The notes under the pieces were generated by a model. That model worked only from the letters and a program-made list of their open reading frames with translations. It did no database searches and was not told where the DNA came from. Below are positions 55,029 through 63,651 of a DNA stretch of 64,000 nt, in pieces. The stretch is from Marinobacterium iners DSM 11526 (GTDB taxonomy: Bacteria > Pseudomonadota > Gammaproteobacteria > Pseudomonadales > Balneatricaceae), in NCBI RefSeq assembly GCF_900107855.1, contig NZ_FNRJ01000005.1, positions 180,662-244,661 of the forward strand. Direction: 5' to 3'. The position numbers were made by a program, and so were the translations under genes. Each line of letters starts with the position of its first letter. Within the stretch, counting starts at the first letter, position 1.

Positions 55029-55856
55029 ATGAAAGAGTCAGATCGCAAGTTTGTTCAGGCAGCCGGCCATGAAACGGCGTACTTTGAATGCGGTGCCGGA
55101 GCGCCTCTGTTGCTGCTGCATGGTTCAGGTCCGGGTGTATCCGGCTGGACCAACTGGGGCGGCGTCATGGATCAGCTGGCGGAAAACTTCCATGTCATCG
55201 TGCCGGATATCGCCGGCTTCGGGTTTACCGAGTTCAAGGAAGATACCCACTACGACATCAAGTTCTGGGTCAATCATCTGGTTGAATTCATGGATGCCAT
55301 CGGTCTGGATAAGGCGTCTCTGGTCGGCAACTCCTTCGGTGGCGCGGTCGGTATCGGTCTGGCGCTGTTCAATCCGGAGCGTCTCGACAAGCTGGTGCTG
55401 CTGGGTACGCCGGCAGGTACTTTTGTACAGACCAAGGGGCTGGCGGGTGCCTGGTTGTACGAACCGTCAGTCGAGAACATGCGCTCACTGATGGAACTTT
55501 TCCCTTACGACACGTCATTGATCACGGATGAACTGGTGCAGTCACGCTATGAGGCCAGTGCGCGACCCGGTGCACAGGATGCCTTGCGCAAACTCATTCC
55601 TCAGCCAAGTACAGATGGCGAAACCATGGTGAAGGGCTTCCCGGAAAAGGCCGTTAAGAACATCAAGGCGCCGACTCTGGTTTTGCATGGACGTGAAGAC
55701 AATGTAGTCCCAGTGCAGTGTGGGCGTGTGCTGTCCGAGAACATCCCCAACAGTGATCTGTATGTGTTTGGTCAGTGCGGCCACTGGGTACAGACCGAGC
55801 AGAAACAGAAGTTCCTCAAAATTCTGAACAGCTTTATCGGCGGGGGGCAGGCATGA
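55029..55856 (+). CDS. Meta-cleavage product C-C hydrolase (XylF/MhpC-type alpha/beta hydrolase)
   Basis: Hydrolase of 275 residues that should split the ring-fission product (a 2-hydroxy-6-oxo-2,4-dienoate) into 2-hydroxypentadienoate and a carboxylic acid. The catalytic triad is Ser102 in GNSFGG, Asp224 in HGREDNVVP, and His252 in FGQCGHW. The oxyanion region LLLLHGSGPGVSGWTNW is typical of XylF and MhpC. The ATG at 55029 has GGAGG just upstream. Its stop overlaps the next start (ATGA). It is the first gene of the aromatic operon. Confidence 0.92.
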   Translation: MKESDRKFVQAAGHETAYFECGAGAPLLLLHGSGPGVSGWTNWGGVMDQLAENFHVIVPDIAGFGFTEFKEDTHYDIKFWVNHLVEFMDAIGLDKASLVGNSFGGAVGIGLALFNPERLDKLVLLGTPAGTFVQTKGLAGAWLYEPSVENMRSLMELFPYDTSLITDELVQSRYEASARPGAQDALRKLIPQPSTDGETMVKGFPEKAVKNIKAPTLVLHGREDNVVPVQCGRVLSENIPNSDLYVFGQCGHWVQTEQKQKFLKILNSFIGGGQA

Positions 55857-56137
55857 GTCGGGACGTGCTTGAGCGCATCCTCTGGAGCCTCTCCGTGGAT
55901 CGCTTTTCAAAAGAAAAATACCGCGAAGACCCGCAGAAATTCCTGAGTCGCTTCCCGGTTGATGAAGAGGGCGTACGCATGATTCTTGAGTTCGACGTCA
56001 AGGGAATGCAGGAGGCAGGTGTGAATCCGATGTTGACGCTTGGCTACTGGATCGAGATGTCACCGGATCGCCGGGTTTCTTCCTACAACCGCAAGCTGGG
56101 CTCTGATTCCGCCCACTCCGCATCCATTAAGGGGTAA
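55853..56137 (+). CDS. Small (alpha, LigA-like) subunit of a class III extradiol dioxygenase
   Basis: Protein of 94 residues resembling the LigA subunit fold, with the family pattern REDPQKFLSRFPVDEEG then AGVNPMLTLGYW. In LigAB and CarBaBb enzymes this small helical subunit caps the active site of the catalytic beta subunit. The ATG at 55853 overlaps the hydrolase stop by 4 bases. The next gene, five bases later, encodes the catalytic subunit, which makes the assignment firm. Confidence 0.88.
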   Translation: MSRDVLERILWSLSVDRFSKEKYREDPQKFLSRFPVDEEGVRMILEFDVKGMQEAGVNPMLTLGYWIEMSPDRRVSSYNRKLGSDSAHSASIKG

Positions 56138-56142
56138 GCATC

Positions 56143-56985
56143 ATGGCAGAGATTACTGGCGGATTTCTGGTACCGCACGACCCGGTCATGTTTGTGGCCC
56201 CTGATGCACCCGAGGCGGAGAAAGCCAAAAAAGTGTGGGATGCCTACGAAGCCTGTGCTGAACGTTTGGCCGAGAGTGGCGCGTCCAGCGTCATTATCGT
56301 TGGCAATGACCACTACATGCTGTTTGGCACCACTTGCCTGCCCAAGTACTGCATTGCCACCGGGCATGTGGAAGGTCCGTTGGACCAGTTGCCGGGGCTA
56401 AAGAAAGAGCAGGTGCAGAACCACGAAGCGCTGGCGCAACACATCGCGGCTCATGGCAGTGAAACCGGATTCGACTGGGCCGTGGCACGCTCGTTTACCA
56501 CGGATCACGCGTTCTCCATCCCCTACAAGCTGATTGTGCGTCGTGCCGAGGAAATCAGCGGCCGCAGCATCAGTGCGATACCGGTTTACCTGGCCAGCGC
56601 TGTAGACCCCTTTATTACCAAGACTCGCGCGCGTCAGTTGGGTGAACAGATCCGAGGTGCCGTCGAAGCGTTCGATAGTGACGAGCAGGTATTTGTAATC
56701 GGCAGCGGCGGTATCAGCCATTGGGTTGGCGTCAAGGAAACCGGCAAGGTCAACGAAGAATTCGATCGTCAGATCATTGACCTGTGCTGCAACGCCAATA
56801 TCGATGGGCTAGTGGCCTTTACCGATGAGCAGGTGTTGGAGAACGGCGGTAACGGTGCGATGGAAATTCGTAACTTCATTTGCGCCATGGCAGCCGTGAA
56901 TGCACCACGCGGCGAACTGATCGAGTATCAGCCGGTGCCGGAATGGGTGACCGGTCTGGGCTTTATTGAATTGAAGAAAGGCTGA
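56143..56985 (+). CDS. Catalytic (beta, LigB-like) subunit of a class III extradiol dioxygenase
   Basis: Non-heme Fe(II) ring-cleavage enzyme of 280 residues. Candidate iron ligands His12 (FLVPHDPVMF), His57 (VGNDHYMLF) and Glu241 (GAMEIRNF) sit almost exactly where LigB has His12, His61 and Glu242. A further conserved His lies at 122 (TTDHAFSIP) and another at 193 (GGISHWVG). The substrate should be a catechol carrying a side chain, since a C-C hydrolase is encoded upstream. LigAB-type pairs with a hydrolase are known for 2'-aminobiphenyl-2,3-diol (carbazole pathway); the true substrate here is unknown. Confidence 0.93.
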   Translation: MAEITGGFLVPHDPVMFVAPDAPEAEKAKKVWDAYEACAERLAESGASSVIIVGNDHYMLFGTTCLPKYCIATGHVEGPLDQLPGLKKEQVQNHEALAQHIAAHGSETGFDWAVARSFTTDHAFSIPYKLIVRRAEEISGRSISAIPVYLASAVDPFITKTRARQLGEQIRGAVEAFDSDEQVFVIGSGGISHWVGVKETGKVNEEFDRQIIDLCCNANIDGLVAFTDEQVLENGGNGAMEIRNFICAMAAVNAPRGELIEYQPVPEWVTGLGFIELKKG

Positions 56986-56991
56986 GCAGCA

Positions 56992-57339
56992 ATGGAAGTT
57001 ATTGAAAAGGTGTTTTTGTGCAAGGTGTCAGAGCTTGCCGAAAACCAGGTCAAGAAAATCGATAACGCCGAGTTTGGTGACATCGCGGTGTACAACCTCG
57101 GTGGTCAGTACTACGCGACTGCGGATCTTTGTACGCATGCCACGGCATCTCTGGCTGAGGGTGATATTGAAGATGATCTGATCACCTGTCCCGTTCATTG
57201 GGGACAGTTTCATATACCGACTGGCAAGGCGCAGGGGTTTCCCTGCGAAATCGACCTGAGAACCTATCCGGTCGAGATTGAGGGTGACGAGATATTTGCC
57301 TTGATTGAGGCAGATCCGGCGTTAATTGCGAAAGGCTAA
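56992..57339 (+). CDS. Rieske-type ferredoxin of a ring-hydroxylating dioxygenase
   Basis: Soluble 2Fe-2S ferredoxin of 115 residues that passes electrons to the oxygenase. Cluster ligands are Cys47 and His49 (CTHA) and Cys66 and His69 (CPVHWGQFH). It is encoded just before the oxygenase subunits. No matching ferredoxin reductase is in the window. Confidence 0.94.
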   Translation: MEVIEKVFLCKVSELAENQVKKIDNAEFGDIAVYNLGGQYYATADLCTHATASLAEGDIEDDLITCPVHWGQFHIPTGKAQGFPCEIDLRTYPVEIEGDEIFALIEADPALIAKG

Positions 57340-57358
57340 GGCTAAAAGGTGTTAGACC

Positions 57359-58705
57359 ATGGGAAATATAATTAAAACACTCGATGTAACGGATTCGCTG
57401 ACGGGGCTCAAGGATGTATGCGACCTTGAGAACGGTCGCATTGCAGGCAAGATCTTCTACGACCAGGAGATCTATGAGCAAGAGCTGGAAAAGGTATTCG
57501 CGCGTTGCTGGCTGTTTGTGGCGCACGAATCACAGATCCCGAAAACCGGTGACTACATCACCACCAGCATGGGTGAAGATGAAGTTATCGTGATTCGCCA
57601 AAAGAGCGGCGGCATCAAGGTGTTTCTAAATGCCTGTCCGCACCGTGGCAACAAGGTCTGCTTTGCCGAGTCCGGCAGCACGCGTGGTTTTATTTGTAAC
57701 TACCATGGCTGGTCCTTCAATGTCGAAGGCAACCTGGTTGGCCAGCATGAGTCTGGCGTTTACGAAGACAGCAATTTCGACAAGTCCAAGTGGGGTCTGA
57801 AAGAGGTTGCTCAGGTCGATTCCTACAAAGGTCTGGTCTTTGCTACCTTCGATGCCAATGCTCCGTCTTTGAAGGAGTACCTGGGTCCGATCGCCTGGTA
57901 CATGGATGCCCTGTTCGACAATCAGGAAGGCGGTACCGAGTTTGTCGGTGGCTGCATCCGTTCTACCTATGAGTGCAACTGGAAAATTGCCGCCGAGAAC
58001 TTCGTCGGTGACATTCTGCACGCAGGCTGGACACATGACTCCGCTGCCCGTGCGATGCTGGGTGGCTCCGTTGCCAAGGTCAGCGACTTCGAAGAGTCCT
58101 ATTCCGTCAACTGGAATGGTCACGGATACGAATTTGCACTGGATACCGTGGGCAACGTGGCGGTACTGGGTGAAAGTGCCCTGAATAAGTACCTGCATAC
58201 CATCAAGCCGTCCGTGGCCGAGCGCCTGGGCGATTTCCGCTCCAACATGATCGGTTCGGTTTCGTCCTGCACCATCTTCCCGAACTTCTCTTTCCTGCCG
58301 GGCCAGAACACCGTGCGTGTATGGCAGCCGCGTGGGCCGAACAAGATGGAACTGTTTACTTGGGTCGTGGTGAACAAGAGTGCACCCGAAGAGGTGAAGG
58401 AGAAATGGCGCAAGGGTGCCATGATGACCTTTTCTCCGACCGGCGTGTTCGAAATGGATGACGGCGAAAACTGGGAATACTGCACCAAGACCGCCAAGGG
58501 GCGTGTCACCGCTCAGCAGGACCTGTTTGTAGGTTTGGGCATGGATACTCTGCTGACCGATACTCCGCTGCCGGCTAACGTTTATGAAGGCCAGCTCAAT
58601 GAAGCCAACTCCCGTGCTTTCTACCAGTACTGGTATGACATGCTGAATTCCCGCAGCTGGAACGAAGTTCCCGATCGAAACGTTGGCAAGCAGGAGGCTG
58701 AATAA
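57359..58705 (+). CDS. Aromatic ring-hydroxylating dioxygenase, alpha subunit
   Basis: Catalytic subunit of 448 residues that adds O2 to an aromatic ring to give a cis-dihydrodiol. The Rieske cluster ligands are Cys93/His95 (CPHRGN) and Cys113/His116 (CNYHGW). The mononuclear iron site is in ENFVGDILHAGWTH, with His221 and His226 and the bridging Asp218. This motif is of the naphthalene/biphenyl dioxygenase group rather than the benzoate group. The substrate cannot be read from the sequence. It overlaps the beta subunit gene by one base. Confidence 0.94.
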   Translation: MGNIIKTLDVTDSLTGLKDVCDLENGRIAGKIFYDQEIYEQELEKVFARCWLFVAHESQIPKTGDYITTSMGEDEVIVIRQKSGGIKVFLNACPHRGNKVCFAESGSTRGFICNYHGWSFNVEGNLVGQHESGVYEDSNFDKSKWGLKEVAQVDSYKGLVFATFDANAPSLKEYLGPIAWYMDALFDNQEGGTEFVGGCIRSTYECNWKIAAENFVGDILHAGWTHDSAARAMLGGSVAKVSDFEESYSVNWNGHGYEFALDTVGNVAVLGESALNKYLHTIKPSVAERLGDFRSNMIGSVSSCTIFPNFSFLPGQNTVRVWQPRGPNKMELFTWVVVNKSAPEEVKEKWRKGAMMTFSPTGVFEMDDGENWEYCTKTAKGRVTAQQDLFVGLGMDTLLTDTPLPANVYEGQLNEANSRAFYQYWYDMLNSRSWNEVPDRNVGKQEAE

Positions 58706-59244
58706 TGACCGCTCTGTATGATGAACTGCGCCCGGTTTCAGTAGAACAGCATTACCGCGTATCTCACTTTCTGAACTACGAATACCGTTTGCTGGATGAC
58801 GAGCGCTTTGATGACTGGCTGGGATTGATGCACGAAGAGGTCCATTACTGGATGCCGGGCATCGAGAACCGTCGTCGTGAGAATTTGCTGGAGCATGGTT
58901 TTTACGCCGCAGACCACATGGCATTTTTTGATGACGGTTTGCGCGACCTTGGGCGCCGTGTTGCACGTTTCAAGCAACCTTCTGCCTGGGCGGAAAATCC
59001 GGCAACCCGTAATGTGCATCAGCTGACCAATGTCGAAGTCTATTACGGCGAAAACGATGGTGAGTACGTCGTGCATTCCACCTTTCAGAGCGTGCGAAGC
59101 CGCGGTCTGGATGAAGAATATGTGATCTATGGTCGTCGTCAGGATCTGATCGTGCAGGACGGGGAGAGCTTCAAGATCAAGAAGCGTCTTATCCTGATCC
59201 CGAACGCGACGTTGACCTGCAAAAACATCAACACCTTCCTCTGA
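58705..59244 (+). CDS. Aromatic ring-hydroxylating dioxygenase, beta subunit
   Basis: Structural subunit of 179 residues with the SnoaL-like fold of dioxygenase beta chains (EYRLLDDERFDDWLGLMHEE, RNVHQLTNVEV, RQDLIVQDGESFKIKKR). It assembles with the alpha subunit, typically as a hexamer. The ATG overlaps the alpha-subunit stop. Confidence 0.94.
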   Translation: MTALYDELRPVSVEQHYRVSHFLNYEYRLLDDERFDDWLGLMHEEVHYWMPGIENRRRENLLEHGFYAADHMAFFDDGLRDLGRRVARFKQPSAWAENPATRNVHQLTNVEVYYGENDGEYVVHSTFQSVRSRGLDEEYVIYGRRQDLIVQDGESFKIKKRLILIPNATLTCKNINTFL

Positions 59245-59252
59245 GGTGCCAC

Positions 59253-60035
59253 ATGACAGTACTGGATTCCAAGGTGGCCCTCGTATCAGGGGGTGCCGAT
59301 GGCATCGGTCGGGCCGTGGTCGAACGTTACCTGGCCGAGGGCGCCCGGGTGGCGGTGTTCGATATCAATGCCGACAAGCTGGATGCGCTCAAGCGTGACT
59401 TCCCCAAGGGGCTGATCACGGTGCAGGGCGATGTGACCCGGTACGAAGATAACGAACGCGCGGTGGCCGAAACGGTCGCCGCGTTCGGCAAACTTGATAT
59501 CTTCGTGGGTAATGCGGCGCTGTTCGACTACTTCGTACCGCTGCGCAAAATCGCACCTGAAAAACTCGCCGACAATTTCGATAGCCTGTTTCGCGTCAAC
59601 GTATTGGGGTATTTGAACGGGGTGCGTGCGGCACAGGAAGAGTTGAGCAAAAGCGGCGGAAATATCATTTTGACCGTGTCCAACTCCGGCTTTTACCCCG
59701 GTGGCGGCGGCATTTTGTACGTCACGTCCAAACATGCAGTCGTAGGCATGATTAAACAGCTCGCCTATGAGATGGCACCGAATGTACGCGTTAACGGGGT
59801 GTCTCCCGGTGCAACCGATACCGAGATGAAGTCGGTGGACGGCATTTCGGGGCGTGCTCAGCCGCTCAATCATATTCAGGGATTCCATGAAAATGCGGCC
59901 AATGCCGTGCCGCTCAAGCGGATGGCCTCTCCCTCGGACCATGCCGCGCTTTATGTTGTGCTGGCCTCTAATGAACAGTCCCCGATGACGACCGGCTGTG
60001 TCATTCACAGTGACGGCGGTTGGGTTGCACGCTGA
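59253..60035 (+). CDS. cis-Dihydrodiol dehydrogenase (short-chain dehydrogenase)
   Basis: SDR enzyme of 260 residues with NAD-binding GGADGIGRAVV (about 13-23) and the active site Tyr/Lys in YVTSK. It resembles BphB/HcaB-type enzymes that oxidise cis-dihydrodiols to catechols. The position right after the oxygenase subunits fits that step, which would feed the extradiol dioxygenase encoded upstream. Confidence 0.9.
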   Translation: MTVLDSKVALVSGGADGIGRAVVERYLAEGARVAVFDINADKLDALKRDFPKGLITVQGDVTRYEDNERAVAETVAAFGKLDIFVGNAALFDYFVPLRKIAPEKLADNFDSLFRVNVLGYLNGVRAAQEELSKSGGNIILTVSNSGFYPGGGGILYVTSKHAVVGMIKQLAYEMAPNVRVNGVSPGATDTEMKSVDGISGRAQPLNHIQGFHENAANAVPLKRMASPSDHAALYVVLASNEQSPMTTGCVIHSDGGWVAR

Positions 60036-60044
60036 GGAGGGTTT

Positions 60045-60983
60045 ATGAACCTGTTTAATGAATTGCGTTTGCCACTGGTGGTAGCGCCAATGTTTTTGGT
60101 GTCTTCACCGGATTTGATTATCGCCAGCGCGCGCTCGGGTGTGATTGGAGCCTTGCCGGCGGCCAACGCACGTACAGTGGAAACACTGGATGAGTGGATG
60201 GTGCAGATTCACGCAGCCCTGCATGCCAGTCGGCAGCCCTGGCTGCTCAATATGATTGTGCACTCTTCTTACGACCGTTTTGATGCAGAGCTGGATCTGG
60301 TGCGTCGTTATCAACCCGCTATCGTATCAACTGCCTTGGGATCACCTGCACGCGTGACCGATGCCGTAAAGGCGTATGGTGGCAAGGTGTTTGCTGACGT
60401 GATCACGCCGGCGATGGCGAAAAAGTCGATTGCAGCCGGTGTTGATGGCCTGATTCTGGTGTGCAGTGGAGCGGGTGGCCATACCGGGCAATACAATCCT
60501 CTTGCCTTTATCAATGAGGTACGCACTTTCTGGGATGGCCCCCTGGGCGTTGCGGGCTGTATCTCGCGAGGTGCGGATGTGCTGGCAATGCAGGCGGCCG
60601 GGGCTGATTTTGTTGTCTCCGGTACACGCTTTATCGCTGCGCAAGAGAGTTTTGCCAATGACGACTATCGCGCGATGCTGGTGGCTTCGGGTCTTGAGGA
60701 TATTGTTGAGACCAAAGCGGTCAGCGGCGTCAATGCAACCTGGATGAAAGCCAGTCTGGAACAGGCGGGAATTGATCCGGAACAGGCCGGCCCTGGTAAA
60801 GCGATCGATTTTTCCGGCAACATTTCGACGGCCAACAAGGCGTGGAAAGATGTCTGGTCGGCAGGGCAAGGGGTCGGAGCGATTCGTGCCGTGGCATCAG
60901 CCGGCAAGATTGTGGATGAGTTGCATGAAGAATATGTGATGGCTCTGGAAAACATGAAGCGCCTGTCAGAGAGATATCTGTAA
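60045..60983 (+). CDS. Nitronate monooxygenase-like FMN protein
   Basis: TIM-barrel flavoprotein of 312 residues in the nitronate monooxygenase / 2-nitropropane dioxygenase family (LPLVVAPMFLVSSPDL, VCSGAGGHTGQYN, GADFVVSGTRFIAAQES). Authentic members oxidise alkyl nitronates, while related proteins are enoyl reductases. In this operon it might handle a nitro compound, a toxic by-product, or an unsaturated side chain; none is proven. The catalytic His of class I enzymes appears present in GGHTG. It is followed immediately by the hydratase gene. Confidence 0.87.
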   Translation: MNLFNELRLPLVVAPMFLVSSPDLIIASARSGVIGALPAANARTVETLDEWMVQIHAALHASRQPWLLNMIVHSSYDRFDAELDLVRRYQPAIVSTALGSPARVTDAVKAYGGKVFADVITPAMAKKSIAAGVDGLILVCSGAGGHTGQYNPLAFINEVRTFWDGPLGVAGCISRGADVLAMQAAGADFVVSGTRFIAAQESFANDDYRAMLVASGLEDIVETKAVSGVNATWMKASLEQAGIDPEQAGPGKAIDFSGNISTANKAWKDVWSAGQGVGAIRAVASAGKIVDELHEEYVMALENMKRLSERYL

Positions 60984-61766
60984 ATGAGCCAGCAAGAATT
61001 TAACGCCGTAGCGCAACGAATTATCAAGGCGCGAGCAGACGCCTGCGCCACAGGGCCGATTTCGTCAGATTATCCTCATTTCGGCATGGATGGCGCCTAT
61101 GCGGTACAGCAATTGGTCAACCGTGACAGGCTGGAGAAAGGAGGGCGAGTAACCGGTTACAAAATCGGTTTGACCTCTGAAGCGGTTCAACGGCAGTTGG
61201 GCGTGGACCAACCTGATTATGGTGTTCTCTTCGCCGATATGGAGCGTCGCTCTGGCGAGCGGATTGACTGCTCGCAACTGATCGCGCCCAAGGCGGAAGG
61301 CGAAATCGGCTTCATTTTCAAAAATGATCTCGATTGCAGGGATCTGACGTTCACCGAGATGCTGGCAGAAATTGAGTGTTTCATGCCGGTAGTGGAGATT
61401 GTCGATTCTGTGGTGCGTGACTGGAAAATCAACATCGTCGATACCGTAGCCGATAATGCATCCTCTGCCCTGTATATGGTCGGTGCCAAGCGATTTGATC
61501 CCAATGGCGTGGACTTTACTCGCCTGAGTGTATCCATCGAGTCTGAAGGCCGTGATCCTGTCCGAGGTACTGGAGCTGCGTGCCTGGGGAATCCGTTGAA
61601 TGCGACCTGGTGGCTGGCGCGCAAGCTGTATGATCTGGGTACTCCGATAAAAAAGGGTCATCTTGTGCTGTCGGGTGCCATGGCACCAATGGTCAACATC
61701 ACGCCGGGCATGCAGCTAAGGTTCTGCTTTGATCAGCTCGATGAGCTGGTGCTGAAAGCCGGTTAA
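60984..61766 (+). CDS. 2-Oxopent-4-enoate hydratase / oxohexenedioate decarboxylase family enzyme
   Basis: Enzyme of 260 residues of the MhpD/XylJ/DmpH family. It has GYKIGLTSEAVQRQLGVDQPDYG near the N-terminus (read as GYKIGLTSEAVQR then QLGVDQPDYG) and the metal-binding Glu motifs EGEIGF and VVEIVDS. With a hydrolase upstream rather than a semialdehyde dehydrogenase, hydration of 2-hydroxypentadienoate to 4-hydroxy-2-oxovalerate is the likely step. It starts directly after the preceding stop codon. Confidence 0.92.
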   Translation: MSQQEFNAVAQRIIKARADACATGPISSDYPHFGMDGAYAVQQLVNRDRLEKGGRVTGYKIGLTSEAVQRQLGVDQPDYGVLFADMERRSGERIDCSQLIAPKAEGEIGFIFKNDLDCRDLTFTEMLAEIECFMPVVEIVDSVVRDWKINIVDTVADNASSALYMVGAKRFDPNGVDFTRLSVSIESEGRDPVRGTGAACLGNPLNATWWLARKLYDLGTPIKKGHLVLSGAMAPMVNITPGMQLRFCFDQLDELVLKAG

Positions 61767-61801
61767 CTGACTGATAAAAATAATATTTCAAAGGTTTTAT
61801 C

Positions 61802-63637
61802 ATGAGTGCAGATATTTTTTCACAGCTGCCGAATACCCGTGTAGCTGTTGAAGCACGTGAAGGCGGAGCCTTCGTCGTACGTTCTGAAACCGAGCTGAAG
61901 CCCTATGATCGCTGTGTGGGTGACTGGCTGGAAAAGTGGGCCGACGAAAGGCCGGGTCAGGTATTCATAGCCGAACGTCATGGCAGTACTTGGGATGAAG
62001 TCAGCTATGCCGAATTTCGCAATCGTGTAAGAGCCGTGGCGCAGGGGCTGATCGATCTTGGTTTGCCCAATAGCGACAAGCGACCGTTGGTGATTCTGTC
62101 GGGTAACTCGGTTGATCATGCGTTGATCAAAATGGCCGCCATGCATATTGGTATTGCCGTAACTCCCGTGTCGGTCGCGTACTCTTTAATGTCACGTTCG
62201 CATGACCGTCTGCAGGCGATTGTCAAAAAGCTTAACCCCTGTGCCATTTTTGTCGATGATGCCGAGCATTTCCAAACTGCTATTGAGGCGTGTCCAGGTG
62301 ATCATGTGATGATCGCATCGCGCAATATCGAAGATGGCAGTGGTATTCATTGCCTGAAGGATATGCTGGAAAACGAGGTGACTGTAGAGGTTGATCGTCG
62401 TTTTGCCGCCATTGGTCCTGATACGCATGCCAAGTATCTGCTGACATCCGGTTCGACCGGCACGCCGAAAGTAGTGGTCAACACCCAGCGCATGATGTGT
62501 GCAAACCAGCAGATGATTGCCCAGTACTGGCCGTTTGTTGAACAGAAAGCGCCGCGTGTTCTCGACTGGCTCCCTTGGAGTCACATTTTTGGCACCAACC
62601 ACAATTTCAATCTGGTGTTGCGCAATGGTGGTTCCTTTTACATCGACAGTGGCAAGCCGCTGCCCGGTCTGATCGGTGAAACCATTCGCAATATCCGCCA
62701 TGTAAAGCCCAACCTGTTCTTTAACGTGCCCAAGGGGTACGAAGTACTGCTGGAACACATGCGTGATGACGAGGAGCTGTGCAATACGTTCTTCTCCAAT
62801 CTGGATATGTTGTTTTACGCTGCGGCAGCTTTGCCTGTCCCTGTTTGGGATGAGCTTAAAAGCCTCAGTGAAGCCACGGGTAATGATGTGTTTTTTGCTA
62901 CCGAATGGGGTGGCACGGAAACTGCGCCAGCTATTACCAATGTGCATTGGCGTCTGAGCCAGCCGGGTAACATCGGTGTGCCTTTCCCGGGTGTGGAGAT
63001 TAAGTTCATGCCCAACGGTTCCAAACTGGAAATGCGTATCAAGGGGCCGATTGTTTTCAATGAATATCTGAATGACCCTGAAAAAACGGCTGAAGCATTC
63101 GATGAGGAAGGTTTCTATCGCATCGGTGATGCCGGTCAACTGCAGGATCCGAATAATGCATCCGCTGGGATCCGCTTCGATGGACGGGTATCGGAAGATT
63201 TCAAGTTGAGTACAGGTACTTGGGTTTGTGTCGCCAGTATCCGCGCCAATGTACACAAGTTTTTCGGTGATCTTGTAACCGATGTGGTAGTGACAGGACA
63301 TGACCGTGATTATTTGGGGCTTCTGGTAATTCCAGGACTGCGCATGCGCAAGCTGGCCGAAGATTGCGAAGGCAAGATGACCGGCTCCGAGCTGATGCAG
63401 GATCCACATGTGCGTGAAGAGCTGCACACGGCCATGACACTGATGGCACAGGTTGCCAAAGGCTCGGCACAGAAGGTGTGTCGTTTGGTGGTGTTGGATA
63501 CGCCGGCCGAGATCGAAAAAGGTGAGATAACCGACAAGGGCAATTTGAACCAGAGAAAGATGCTTGAAACGCGTGCTGCGGATGTCGAGCGCTTGTATGC
63601 GGCGAAGCCGGATGAGCTGGTTCTGAGCATTATTTGA
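61802..63637 (+). CDS. Feruloyl-CoA synthase-like acyl/aryl-CoA ligase
   Basis: ANL-superfamily adenylating enzyme of 611 residues. The ATP-binding loop is LLTSGSTGTPKVVV (about residue 213), and the C-terminal catalytic Lys lies in TDKGNLNQRKML. The N-terminal and middle regions (DWLPWSHIFGTNHNF, EWGGTETAPAI) are typical of feruloyl-CoA synthases of the 600-620-residue type. It could activate a phenylpropanoid or the carboxylic acid released by the C-C hydrolase. It is in line with the meta-pathway genes, 35 bases after the hydratase. Confidence 0.88.
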   Translation: MSADIFSQLPNTRVAVEAREGGAFVVRSETELKPYDRCVGDWLEKWADERPGQVFIAERHGSTWDEVSYAEFRNRVRAVAQGLIDLGLPNSDKRPLVILSGNSVDHALIKMAAMHIGIAVTPVSVAYSLMSRSHDRLQAIVKKLNPCAIFVDDAEHFQTAIEACPGDHVMIASRNIEDGSGIHCLKDMLENEVTVEVDRRFAAIGPDTHAKYLLTSGSTGTPKVVVNTQRMMCANQQMIAQYWPFVEQKAPRVLDWLPWSHIFGTNHNFNLVLRNGGSFYIDSGKPLPGLIGETIRNIRHVKPNLFFNVPKGYEVLLEHMRDDEELCNTFFSNLDMLFYAAAALPVPVWDELKSLSEATGNDVFFATEWGGTETAPAITNVHWRLSQPGNIGVPFPGVEIKFMPNGSKLEMRIKGPIVFNEYLNDPEKTAEAFDEEGFYRIGDAGQLQDPNNASAGIRFDGRVSEDFKLSTGTWVCVASIRANVHKFFGDLVTDVVVTGHDRDYLGLLVIPGLRMRKLAEDCEGKMTGSELMQDPHVREELHTAMTLMAQVAKGSAQKVCRLVVLDTPAEIEKGEITDKGNLNQRKMLETRAADVERLYAAKPDELVLSII

Positions 63638-63651
63638 TTGGGTGAGAATCA

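Noticed and set aside
57626..58966. Open frame of 446 codons opposite the oxygenase alpha subunit
   Set aside because: Antisense to a gene with intact Rieske and iron motifs; nothing recognisable in the product.
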